A stretch of DNA of 64,000 bases from Pantoea eucrina (lineage in GTDB: Bacteria > Pseudomonadota > Gammaproteobacteria > Enterobacterales > Enterobacteriaceae), in NCBI RefSeq assembly GCF_001691555.1, contig NZ_MAYN01000006.1:1-64000 (forward strand). Reading direction: 5' to 3'. The stretch's first letter is position 1; each line of letters opens with the position of its first letter. Shown here piece after piece: positions 18,796 to 26,816 of this stretch. Under the pieces are notes generated by a model. The model saw nothing but the letters and a program-made list of their open reading frames with translations. It ran no database searches and was not told the origin of the DNA. Both the position numbers and the translations under genes were made by a program.

Positions 18796-19767
18796 TTATT
18801 TTGTGAGCATCTTTTCAATTACGGCTTTCACCGCATCATCCAGCTCTGCCTGCCAGGCCGCAGGAAGACGCGAAAACTCATACGTCACAAGACGCTTTTC
18901 GGCGTCCGTTTTTTTCCGCGCAAACTGCTTTTTATCGCTGAATTCCGCTATTTTTTCGGTCACGACTTTTTTCGCATCACGCGCTGACTTAGGTTCAGCA
19001 CTGGCTGCACGAAAGTAACCAATAATCTTTGCCTTAACAGCCGGATCATCGAGCTCAGTGAGCGCATCATGCGCAATACGTTCGCGCACGCCCTCTGCCA
19101 GTTCTTGGACACTGATTTGCCTGCTCGCCGCTTTTTCTGCAATATCCAGTAAGGTCTTATAGTCGTTAATAGAGAGCTCGCCGGCGGAGGGAAAGACCGC
19201 AATCATTTCATCAGGTACCGACGCCGCCTGAAAAGCACGCGTGACTTTTGCCGGCGACAGCCCTTCCGCAGCAGCAATGTCAGACTGATTCATATGCTCC
19301 GGGTACATCAGCTTAAGGCGATTACCCAGTTCACGCAGTGTGTGCTCTTTTGCCGTCTGAATGTCGATGGCCAGCTGCCGGGCGTCTGAAAGCGACAGCT
19401 CATCTTTCGTCACTAACACTTCAAATGGCATACCGCTGTAAAGGCACGCGGCCCTGCGGCGTGAACCGTCCAGGACTTCAATATGCCCGTCTACCTCACG
19501 GCCAATAGCCGGAAAGAACTGCTGCAGTTTAATGGTGCGTGAAATATCGCTGACGGATTCTTCAGTTAAAAAGGCCTGATCGCGGCCGTTAATCGTGGCA
19601 TCCACGTAAGTCTGCGTTTCGATGTCATCATGCAGAATCTTGCTAAGCGTAAACCGTGCGGTGGCACCGGATTTAAGGGTAAAAGTACGGGCACTTTCCG
19701 TTTCGCTCAGCATTTTGCTGAAGCTGGAGTTACCCAGGGTGCGTCCCATTTTCTTCAGTTCTTTCAT
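18796..19767 (-). CDS. parB: ParB/SopB plasmid partition protein
   Basis: This 323-residue protein has the ParB nuclease/CTPase-like N-terminal domain ending in the conserved GHIEVLDGSRRRAACL stretch (about 93-108) and a central helix-turn-helix (MNQSDIAAAEGLSPAKVTRAF). A basic C-terminal region follows, ending in the dimerisation segment. It binds parS and loads the plasmid onto the ParA system. The start overlaps the parA stop (TAATG), so the two are translated together, and the parS-like site follows its 3' end. It belongs to the SopB/P1 ParB group rather than the chromosomal one. Confidence 0.92.
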   Translation of the reverse strand: MKELKKMGRTLGNSSFSKMLSETESARTFTLKSGATARFTLSKILHDDIETQTYVDATINGRDQAFLTEESVSDISRTIKLQQFFPAIGREVDGHIEVLDGSRRRAACLYSGMPFEVLVTKDELSLSDARQLAIDIQTAKEHTLRELGNRLKLMYPEHMNQSDIAAAEGLSPAKVTRAFQAASVPDEMIAVFPSAGELSINDYKTLLDIAEKAASRQISVQELAEGVRERIAHDALTELDDPAVKAKIIGYFRAASAEPKSARDAKKVVTEKIAEFSDKKQFARKKTDAEKRLVTYEFSRLPAAWQAELDDAVKAVIEKMLTK

Positions 19768-20975
19768 TATTGCATCCCTCTGACGAACTCAATCCGTTTA
19801 AACACGGCCTGTGTAAAGCGTTCGGCTTCACGTTTGGCATTTTTAAGCGCTTCTGAACTGCCCGGATATGACTGTGGATCGGCACTGACGATGGTGTCGA
19901 ACGTTTCCCCGCAGCGCTCAAACCCATCCAGTCGGGGCAGCGTGGCGTCCAGGATGTAAGACGTAAACACGTCCCGGGCCAGCCCGTGAGTCATCTCATG
20001 ATCACGTTTGGACGTCATCTTGGACATGAAGCCGATATTTCCTTTTATACGCGGTGTAATCCCCTCCTCTTCCAGTTGCTCCAGCATATCGGGTAAGCGG
20101 GTGAGATATTTCAGGGTTGAGTGGAAGTCCACCTGCGCGGGCGGTGTTGGCGTGAGAAGCAGATCGCTTGCCGCAATGGCATTAAGCATGAATGCGTCAA
20201 GATGAGGCCCGGTGTCGACAAAGATGAAATCATAGTCGCTTCCCACCCTGTCGATAATGTTTCGGCGCAGAACTTCAGAAGGCAGTACGCCGGGCAGGTG
20301 TTCCTGAACCAGGCGATCCCACTGGCTGGCCACAAACCCATCATCAATGGAAGCCGGAATAATATCCACACCCGGAATGATGGTTGGCTTGATGATTTGT
20401 TCTCTGAGCTGTTGCGCATCAAGATCATTCAGCATGGCCTGAGCGGCGGTTTCGACAATCGACCCGATGCTGTTTGCCTGATTCAGGAACATGGTGCTGG
20501 ATGCCTGCGGATCTAGGTCGATAACCAGATTGCGCAAATCATACTGCAGTAAGTCAGGGTGAACGCGTAATCCATGAGCAAGCGTCACGGTACTGACCGT
20601 TTTGGACACCCCACCCTTGAGATTGACGACGAAGATCACAAACGGGCCTTCGCCCTTATGGATGTCGCGGTATTTTGGCACCTTCCGGTGAGCGTAGATA
20701 TCTACAACGTCCTGAACAGTCAGCGCGTAATGTTTCGCATTACCGGCATCCTTTTTGCCAAATACATGCCCTTTGGATTCCATTTCTTCAATGGCCTGCT
20801 CAACAGCACGGCGGCTGAGCTTAGGCAGGTTGGCCACGGCATTACGTGTGAACGTCTGATAGAACTGATCGAGACCGAATTCCTGGCGCTTATCGATAAT
20901 GTCATCACTCATACTGCGCAACATAGCATTCGCTCTGCGCGCAGTTTCATCCACTCCACCGTAGTTACTTTTCAT
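19767..20975 (-). CDS. parA: ParA/SopA plasmid partition ATPase (type Ia)
   Basis: About 402 residues: an N-terminal winged-helix operator-binding domain (about 1-110), the deviant Walker A KGGVSKT near residue 120, Walker A' LVIDLDPQAS and Walker B FIFVDTGPHLD. This is the long ParA type that both segregates the plasmid and represses its own operon. The second of two adjacent ATGs (20975) sits 6 bases after ggag and is preferred; the ATG at 20978 is too close, and the TTG at 20993 is unlikely. The upstream DNA holds an inverted repeat and more A-box-like words. Confidence 0.92.
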   Translation of the reverse strand: MKSNYGGVDETARRANAMLRSMSDDIIDKRQEFGLDQFYQTFTRNAVANLPKLSRRAVEQAIEEMESKGHVFGKKDAGNAKHYALTVQDVVDIYAHRKVPKYRDIHKGEGPFVIFVVNLKGGVSKTVSTVTLAHGLRVHPDLLQYDLRNLVIDLDPQASSTMFLNQANSIGSIVETAAQAMLNDLDAQQLREQIIKPTIIPGVDIIPASIDDGFVASQWDRLVQEHLPGVLPSEVLRRNIIDRVGSDYDFIFVDTGPHLDAFMLNAIAASDLLLTPTPPAQVDFHSTLKYLTRLPDMLEQLEEEGITPRIKGNIGFMSKMTSKRDHEMTHGLARDVFTSYILDATLPRLDGFERCGETFDTIVSADPQSYPGSSEALKNAKREAERFTQAVFKRIEFVRGMQ

Positions 20976-21004
20976 CATCCGCTCCACTGACAATTAATTT
21001 CGCC

Positions 21005-21075
21005 AGTGTACATTTATGAATGCTTTGTGCAACATTTTTCTGTATTCAATAAAAAGTTGTACAGAGCAGGTGGTA
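21005..21075. promoter_or_regulatory. Probable parAB operator
   Basis: Directly upstream of parA, ttgtgcaac (about 21022-21030) and gttgtacag (about 21056-21064) make an inverted repeat around AT-rich DNA. This is the expected place for ParA autorepression. It is inference from position and symmetry. Confidence 0.4.
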
Positions 21076-21196
21076 TGAACTTGTCGCCTCTTGTTCTGCT
21101 TTTACGGGGGATCAGCTAAAAGGCAGCGGGTGAAATGCCGCAAGCCCCTGCCCTTTCCCTGTTTTGCATCTCACATATCTGGGTCTGAAAGCAGAA

Positions 21197-21277
21197 TGAA
21201 ATTCCCATGCGAATTTCAATTTTAACTAATTGATTTAAAATATTTTTATGGATTTATTTCAATGTGAAATTCCCATG
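21197..21277. repeat. Paired A-box-like repeats upstream of parA
   Basis: tgaaattcccatgcgaattt (from 21197) and, about 65 bp on, a unit containing atttcaatgtgaaattccca (from 21256) share tgaaattcccatg and the atttca/tgaaat heptamers of the parS-like site at 18661. The two units are separated by very AT-rich DNA. They could be a second ParB-binding site. Confidence 0.5.
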
Positions 21278-21963
21278 TGGTTTACTGCTCACTCACGGTT
21301 TGAACAGAATTTTAACCTGATTGTCAGGTGGATGGACACACGCAGTTATAAGGCCACGATGAGTAAGCATTACGGGCAGTGAAAAGTAGCCGGGCGCTGA
21401 TTCACTGCCAACAGATACTGCATTCAGCCCCAGACTTGTTGAATCCATAGAAGAAGTGGAAAGCTGATCAGGTCATGGCTCAGCACGCTGGCCTGTTTAA
21501 CCGCTGCGACGATAACGTGCAGGTGTGTCCTACTCATGAACATAGCAACGGATACTGACCAGACACGAAGTTTCGCAAAGGCGACCGCCCCGGCATTATG
21601 GCCGCTGACTGTATTGCAACACATGTAATCGGATTGACTGTCAGCTCTTCACGCAGTCAGGGAGAGAATGCCTGCTGTCAGGCTGCAGATGAACGTATGG
21701 GCACACCACCTTTTGAATTCACCTGTTCGCTTGCCAAATTCATCGCTGAAAGCTGGGCATTGCCCTGCCCTCTTTTATACAGACTAAAGGGAAGAAATTC
21801 CGAACGTAAAATACCGACTCAGCATTCCCCGCAAGGATGCTGGTCAGTGTCCTGGACGTTCAGGCACCGTGAAAGCTTTGCCGCGGAGAGTTGAAAAAAG
21901 TAGCGGGGAATGGTTTAGTAAACGTTAATAATCATTCACTATTACTGCATAAGGCCCATTATT
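21278..21963. other. Gap before the AraC gene, no recognisable gene
   Basis: About 690 bases. Frames at 21424-21624 (minus) and 21598-21894 (plus) lack family resemblance and good ribosome sites. The sequence looks like degraded coding DNA. The AraC promoter presumably lies in the last 80 bases. Confidence 0.4.
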
Positions 21964-22782
21964 TTGTCGCTACAGTCTGCAGAGTGGTTTAGCCGCAATG
22001 GCGTGGAATGCTCCCGCGTCAGTGCCTGTAATGCTGGCTTTCCAAAACATCTTCATGATGAGTACGTCATTAGCGCCAACCTAACAGGTGTGGAGGAAAT
22101 CTGGCTGGCAGGTAAAACCACGTACGTTAAGAGTGGGCAGGTGACTTTATATAATCCGGGGACCATTCAGGCGTCGCGTTTTGACAGTCAGTCCGTTGAT
22201 TTTATCAGCGTGCACATGCCCCAGAGCGTCATGAAACTGCTGGCTGATGAGGACAGTATACGCAGCGACAGCCATGCGCCCGTTCTGCGCGAAGGCATTA
22301 TTGAAAACAGACGACTGTTTAATGCGCTGTACCGGTTTGCGGCTTCCGCGCGCGAAGGTGAAGGGGCAAATGAAGAGCAGGAGCTGATGTTGCTGTGCGG
22401 CGAACTGCTGGAGACCCCGGCATTTCTGCAGGGCAATGACGAACAGAGGCTCAACATTGTGATTGAATACCTGAGAGAAAATCTCAGCGTTAAACCCCAG
22501 CTGGATAGGCTTGCGCAGATGGCGGGGCTGAGTAAATATCATCTTGTGCGCTTCTTTACCCGGCATACGGGTATGCCGCCCCTGCAGTACCATATGCAGC
22601 TTCGCCTGCATCACGCTCGAGACTTACTTCGCAGAAACGTTTATCCGCTTGATGCGGCAATAATGCTGGGTTTTTACGATCAGAGTCATTTCATTAATGC
22701 CTTTCGAAAAGTGATGGGGACGACGCCCCATCATTATGCTTCGCAGGTCTGCTCAGGCCACCATAAATTCCCGGTATCCTGA
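21964..22782 (+). CDS. AraC-family transcriptional regulator
   Basis: The product is 272 residues, with an N-terminal cupin-like ligand-binding half (FPKHLHDEYVIS... VTLYNPGTIQAS) and two C-terminal helix-turn-helices, including LDRLAQMAGLSKYHLVRFFTRHTGMPPLQY and the second around AIMLGFYDQSHFINAFRKVMG. The only well-placed start is TTG 21964, preceded by aagg; no ATG exists before the conserved N-terminal region. It converges with the LysE gene (30-base overlap of 3' ends). In AraC/LysE pairs the regulator often controls the exporter in response to the exported compound, which is likely here. The ligand is unknown. Confidence 0.85.
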   Translation: MSLQSAEWFSRNGVECSRVSACNAGFPKHLHDEYVISANLTGVEEIWLAGKTTYVKSGQVTLYNPGTIQASRFDSQSVDFISVHMPQSVMKLLADEDSIRSDSHAPVLREGIIENRRLFNALYRFAASAREGEGANEEQELMLLCGELLETPAFLQGNDEQRLNIVIEYLRENLSVKPQLDRLAQMAGLSKYHLVRFFTRHTGMPPLQYHMQLRLHHARDLLRRNVYPLDAAIMLGFYDQSHFINAFRKVMGTTPHHYASQVCSGHHKFPVS

Positions 22783-23391
22783 TACAATGACATAGAGCGC
22801 AAAATAGCTGAAGATAAGGGCCGAGGCGATGTAGGAATATTTAAGCAGCCGCTGACCCAGCATCCTGCCGCCGAAGCTCCCGACAAGGCAAAGCACGCAT
22901 GTCCAGAACATACCCGCTATAAAGAACCCGCTCAGAAACCACGATGTACCAGTCAGGCTATGATGACCCATCCGCGAAATCAGCGCACCGCCCACGGTGG
23001 CAAACCACAAGATGGCTGTGGGCGAGGACATGGCTAGTACAACACCCCGTCCGAACTCCCGCAGGAGTGGGCGAGCCTGATGAGATTCGCTGACATTAAG
23101 TTCTGCTGCTTTTCGGTATGCGGCCACCAGCATTTTACCGGCAAACCATAACAGCAGGGCTCCACCGCCTATCCACAGCACCCAGCGGACCACTTCATAC
23201 TGAAGCAGCACTGCCATGCCTGCCAGCGCCAGTAATGCATAGGCCAGGTCACCGACGCAGGTGCCCATACCCAGCCAGAACCCATGGAAATACCCGCGCT
23301 GCATGGCAAGGGTGATCATGGCGATATTGGCAATGCCGATATCGAGACACAGCGATAAACTCAGTAAAAAGCCGTTTGAGAATTCGATCAT
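22753..23391 (-). CDS. LysE/RhtB-family exporter
   Basis: This 212-residue inner-membrane protein has about six helices and LysE-superfamily features: an N-terminal helix FSNGFLLSLSLCLDIGIANI, and a loop AMSSPTAILWFATVGGAL matching the conserved NPxxxL/F region, though with SSPTAILWF. It should export an amino acid or similar small amphipathic compound. The start ATG overlaps the stop of the HDxxH gene (ATGA), so the two are translationally coupled and probably work together, the upstream enzyme making or modifying what the exporter removes. Confidence 0.85.
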   Translation of the reverse strand: MIEFSNGFLLSLSLCLDIGIANIAMITLAMQRGYFHGFWLGMGTCVGDLAYALLALAGMAVLLQYEVVRWVLWIGGGALLLWFAGKMLVAAYRKAAELNVSESHQARPLLREFGRGVVLAMSSPTAILWFATVGGALISRMGHHSLTGTSWFLSGFFIAGMFWTCVLCLVGSFGGRMLGQRLLKYSYIASALIFSYFALYVIVSGYREFMVA

Positions 23392-24689
23392 AATAGAAAA
23401 CCTTTTATCTTCTGGTCGTATTCAATCATGTCGACCGTTTTGCCAAGCCGGTTGAGCAGCATTGCAGCTTCTTCACGCTGATGATGCGGTGAATAACGTT
23501 GCAGGAACTCCCCGGCTTTTCCGGTATCACCTTGAAGAACGGAGAATGTCATTGCACTGGCCAGCGCGGTTAAAGCCGGTTTAACCGCGGCGAGATCCAC
23601 TTCATAGTGGGTTCCATTCCAGTACAGGCACTGATGTTCCGTCAGCCATTTAAGCTGAATATACGCCGCCCCGGCATCGGGATAGTCGCAAGGACCACGA
23701 CGCAGATACCGAAGCATCTCTAGAAGAAACACCCTCAGCTGATGCGTTTCATCCAGCTGCAGTGCCTGACGGGTATCCTCTGTGAGGCACATCAGCAGAC
23801 CAAACACGTCAGCCAGCGCCTCCTGGATGACCATGGATCCCCATCGGTCCAGCTTGCTCAGGCTGCCGAACCTCATTTTTTCAATGACAATGGAATGGCC
23901 CAAATCGTGACCTCTGAACCACGCAATCAGGTGACGGGCACAGATGCTGCTTTCCGGAATAACGTTTTGTTGCCAGCCTAGCAGAGAGGCCTGGGTTCGG
24001 GCGAAGCGTTCGAACAGGTTAAGATACGTATTTGCAAACACGATGGTGCATTTTTGAGGCGCGTACTTGACGCCTTCGTCTTCAGGGAAGAAATAAGCAA
24101 AGTGTTTGGGATAGCTGTTGGCTTCGCCGGCAATCGCAAACAGATCAACGATTTTGTAACGGCAGCCGGGCAGGGCAATCAGCCGTGCATCAATATGGCG
24201 CTGCAGCCAGGTCAGGTTATCTGAAAAAAGGTCATCCACCACATCAGAAACTTCCTGCAGGGCGCGATTAGGTAATCCAAACCATGCGGAGTAATGCTGT
24301 GCTCTGGATTTACCCACCCATGTCGACATATAGCCAATACCCTGCACCAGTTCCTGTTCATCAAGACCGGCTATCTGCGGGAGCAGTTCGCCTGCGGTAC
24401 GGGGATCTGAAAGCACATCAGCGCGCAGTTGCAATGCTTTTCGGGTGTCCGGGTCGGCAAATTCCCGGGCGAGCTTAAAACAGATAATGCTGAGCTTTTC
24501 TTCGACGGACTGAAGTAAAGTGGTACCGGTTCGCGTGGCAACCGGATGAATATGATTTGCTGCATCGGCAAGCCGGGTAGCCTGATGAATAAGGTCCAGC
24601 ACAGCCGGAGAAAGTGAGTCTGGCAGCGGAATATCCATCATATGGATGTGATATGAATCAGCTGCAGGCCAGAATGGTGTCGTAAACAT
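23388..24689 (-). CDS. Unrecognised HDxxH-motif protein, coupled to LysE exporter
   Basis: I do not recognise this 433-residue protein. The start ATG at 24689 has ggaaggga upstream; a GTG at 24725 is the alternative. There is no signal peptide or membrane helix. Around residues 258-265 is FRGHDLGH, and about 25 residues later IQEALADVFGLL. That pattern looks like the HExxH ... ExxxD metal site of gluzincin-type hydrolases, with Asp in place of the catalytic Glu. The rest is helical, Leu- and Ala-rich. It overlaps the LysE exporter gene by 4 bases. A metal-dependent enzyme that acts on an amino-acid-like compound is an inference; a non-catalytic metal protein is equally possible. Confidence 0.55.
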   Translation of the reverse strand: MFTTPFWPAADSYHIHMMDIPLPDSLSPAVLDLIHQATRLADAANHIHPVATRTGTTLLQSVEEKLSIICFKLAREFADPDTRKALQLRADVLSDPRTAGELLPQIAGLDEQELVQGIGYMSTWVGKSRAQHYSAWFGLPNRALQEVSDVVDDLFSDNLTWLQRHIDARLIALPGCRYKIVDLFAIAGEANSYPKHFAYFFPEDEGVKYAPQKCTIVFANTYLNLFERFARTQASLLGWQQNVIPESSICARHLIAWFRGHDLGHSIVIEKMRFGSLSKLDRWGSMVIQEALADVFGLLMCLTEDTRQALQLDETHQLRVFLLEMLRYLRRGPCDYPDAGAAYIQLKWLTEHQCLYWNGTHYEVDLAAVKPALTALASAMTFSVLQGDTGKAGEFLQRYSPHHQREEAAMLLNRLGKTVDMIEYDQKIKGFLL

Positions 24690-24915
24690 GAAATTCCCTT
24701 CCATAATGATTAACGAGATACTCACTTAACCAGTCCGCATGTTTTCGGTATTGGAAAGAATTGCGCTGTAGCCTCAGTTCACGTTAACGGGCAGGCATAC
24801 AGCTACTGACAGCGTCTTGTTACTGTCTAAAACCGGCTTTAGCAAACCTCACAGTAAAGTCAGATATCGTTTGTCTGGCGCCGTGCGCATTGTCAGAGAG
24901 GAGAAGGGGAGAAAT

Positions 24916-25188
24916 ATGGCAGACCTGACATTACTTCAGCAGAACGGTATTTTAGTCATCACGGTTCCGGATGATGTGGCTGTCCGGGCCGGCTGGATGC
25001 CTGGCATCCGGCTTAACGTCACCGTTGAGGGTGAGACAGTGTCACTGACACCGGCTTCACGCCTGCCCCACGGCCGTAAAACGCAGGCGCATCTGCTGTC
25101 CGTTATCGATCTGAATGAGATCAGCTACCTCAACGAAGAAAGTCACGACGGACTTAATGACGCGCCGCAGGGTAAAGAATTAATCTGA
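24916..25188 (+). CDS. MazE/AbrB-type antitoxin, orphan
   Basis: This 90-residue protein has an N-terminal SpoVT/AbrB swapped-hairpin fold (NGILVITVPDDVAVRAGWMPGIRLNVTVEG) and an acidic flexible C-terminal tail, the usual design of MazE antitoxins. The ATG at 24916 has gaggagaagggg upstream. No MazF-like toxin follows: the next 230 bases hold no frame, and the next gene is a HigB toxin with its own antitoxin. It may be an orphan left after toxin loss, or it may cross-regulate the neighbouring module. It could also be a plain AbrB-type regulator. Confidence 0.65.
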   Translation: MADLTLLQQNGILVITVPDDVAVRAGWMPGIRLNVTVEGETVSLTPASRLPHGRKTQAHLLSVIDLNEISYLNEESHDGLNDAPQGKELI

Positions 25189-25366
25189 GGGTCTGCGTTC
25201 ATGACAGACCCGCTGTTTAGCAGGCCGGGGCCTGCCGCTTACCCTGAGCGTATTCAGTCTGGCTGATGTCGGGCATATTGCATTTATACAGCCTGCCACC
25301 TGCGCAGATATGAAAACCTGGCGATAAAGGATGTTGGTATAGCAGACAGAGCGCAGTATTGAAAAA

Positions 25367-25405
25367 ATAGACTGTGATATATATGCTGTATAGACTGTAA
25401 TATAT
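25367..25405. promoter_or_regulatory. Direct-repeat operator of the HigBA module
   Basis: atagactgtgatatat (25367) and atagactgtaatatat (25390) repeat with a 23-bp period just before higB. They are a likely binding site for the HigA antitoxin and overlap the presumed promoter. Confidence 0.6.
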
Positions 25406-25417
25406 AAAGGTGGGCGT

Positions 25418-25777
25418 GTGTGGATCGTTGAAACCACGGATTTATTCGCGGAATGGCTCAGAGAGCAGGACAGGGCGATGCAGCTGGATGTGCTTGCCGC
25501 ACTGAACCTCCTGAAGCAGGAAGGCCCGCATCTTGGCCGGCCGCATGTGGATACGCTTTACGGCTCAAAAATCCCGAACATGAAAGAACTGAGGGTGCAG
25601 AGCAACGGGCGGCCCGTAAGAGGGTTCTTTGTGTTTGACCCCATGCGTAAAGCGATTGTCCTGTGTGCGGGTAATAAAGAAGGCGCAGATGAAAAGCGCT
25701 TCTACAAGACCATGATCAAAACAGCGGAAAATGAGTACCACCGACATCTGGACCAACTGAAACGGAGCGGGAAATGA
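25418..25777 (+). CDS. higB: HigB-type (RelE/Gp49-like) toxin
   Basis: This 119-residue protein of the Gp49-like HigB group shows LFAEWLREQDRAMQLDVLAAL, then MKELRVQSNGRPVRGFFVFDP and the C-terminal CAGNKEGADEKRFYKTMI. Such toxins cut ribosome-bound mRNA. The start is GTG 25418 with aaaggtggg upstream. The gene precedes and overlaps its antitoxin by 4 bases (ATGA), the inverted toxin-first order typical of higBA. No damage is seen. The module would stabilise the plasmid. Confidence 0.88.
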   Translation: MWIVETTDLFAEWLREQDRAMQLDVLAALNLLKQEGPHLGRPHVDTLYGSKIPNMKELRVQSNGRPVRGFFVFDPMRKAIVLCAGNKEGADEKRFYKTMIKTAENEYHRHLDQLKRSGK

Positions 25778-26073
25778 AAACGCTTGATGACCTGATGGCT
25801 GATCTGACACCTGATGAACTCACGCAGGTTCATGAAAAAGTCGCGGCAATGCGACTTGATTCTCAGCTGTATAAACTGCGTGAGGCGCTGTCGAAAACCC
25901 AAAAGCAGCAGGCTGAAGCCATGGGTATTGCACAGCCTTCTGTTGCGGCTATTGAAGGGCGCGGTGAAGATCTGAAAATTGCCACGCTCAAACGTTATGT
26001 TGAGGCGCTTGGCGGTCAGCTGACAATTGGCGTCAATATGCCGGGCGGTGAGCACGTCGATTTTACCCTCTGA
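25774..26073 (+). CDS. higA: HigA-type XRE antitoxin
   Basis: This 99-residue protein has an XRE helix-turn-helix (LSKTQKQQAEAMGIAQPSVAAIEG, about 40-63) and a C-terminal strand region (LGGQLTIGVNMPGGEHVDFTL). It neutralises the upstream HigB and represses the operon, probably at the paired repeats at 25367-25405. A rho-independent terminator follows 20 bases after its stop. Confidence 0.88.
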   Translation: MKTLDDLMADLTPDELTQVHEKVAAMRLDSQLYKLREALSKTQKQQAEAMGIAQPSVAAIEGRGEDLKIATLKRYVEALGGQLTIGVNMPGGEHVDFTL

Positions 26074-26091
26074 GTGATGCTGATATCCCGG

Positions 26092-26124
26092 TGCGTCAGC
26101 GGAATTGCGCCTGACGCATTTTTT
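26092..26124 (+). terminator. Rho-independent terminator of higBA
   Basis: tgcgtcag (26092) pairs with ctgacgca (26111-26118), followed by a run of T. Confidence 0.8.
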
Positions 26125-26264
26125 CGACAAGTGCCGGTGAGCGCTGACCCTGTTAGTAACGCAAAACAAGGGTGTGATGCCTGGCTTCGGGGCCTGTCCG
26201 GTAAAAAATTTTTCATACAGACCCCTCTGAAAAAAAACAGTCGATGTTCCGTTTGCTTGCCCGG

Positions 26265-26816
26265 CTATAAAATGCGGGCAACTGGAATGTCATCCCAGCG
26301 CATGGTCCATGCCGGCGAAAGCATCTCACGTTTCATCTGCCACTCTTTGCTGACACCCTGACGGGCAAACCACATGTGCCCCAGCCCGGACTGATTAATG
26401 CCGTCCAGCACCTTCATCAGCTGCGCGCTGTTTGCCCGTGGCTTATCCTCATCAAACAGGTTCAGCTGACTGACGCCGTTCGGTGTGACGTCATCGAGTA
26501 TAATGCCAGCCTTCATAAAGCATAGCCCGTCAGGCCAGATTCGGTCGAGCGATCATATCGTCCCCCGATCAAGTCCCGCGTATCCTGTGTGACCACCTTT
26601 GTCGTGATGCGCTCCTCAAATGACCGGCCGCAGACGATCTGCTATTTCGCCGGCGAAAACTCCTCGAGGTGAATGCACGATTCACCGTTGAGCTCGCGAA
26701 CGGTGCGTTCGATCACTACGCTGAAGTTTTTTCGGATGAGGGCAGGGTGCGCGCGCCAGCAGTAGGGCGTTTTAAATGCCCATCAGGTTGAGCCTCTTGC
26801 CGGTGCGCCGGCCGGC
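26265..26816 (-). pseudogene. umuC: umuC 3' fragment, decayed (third copy)
   Basis: The last 83 codons (ILDDVTPNGVSQLNLFDEDK... ending DIPVARIL) match the C-terminus of the UmuC copies at 41343 and 42430. Upstream sequence to about 26816 still aligns with them but has an internal deletion of roughly 200 bp (between the words cctgtgt and gtgatgcgctcc), frameshifts and stops. It is the oldest of the three 3' fragments. A decayed piece of the 705-residue recombinase lies about 2 kb to its right, the same relative order as in the intact element at 43480-54446. Confidence 0.85.
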
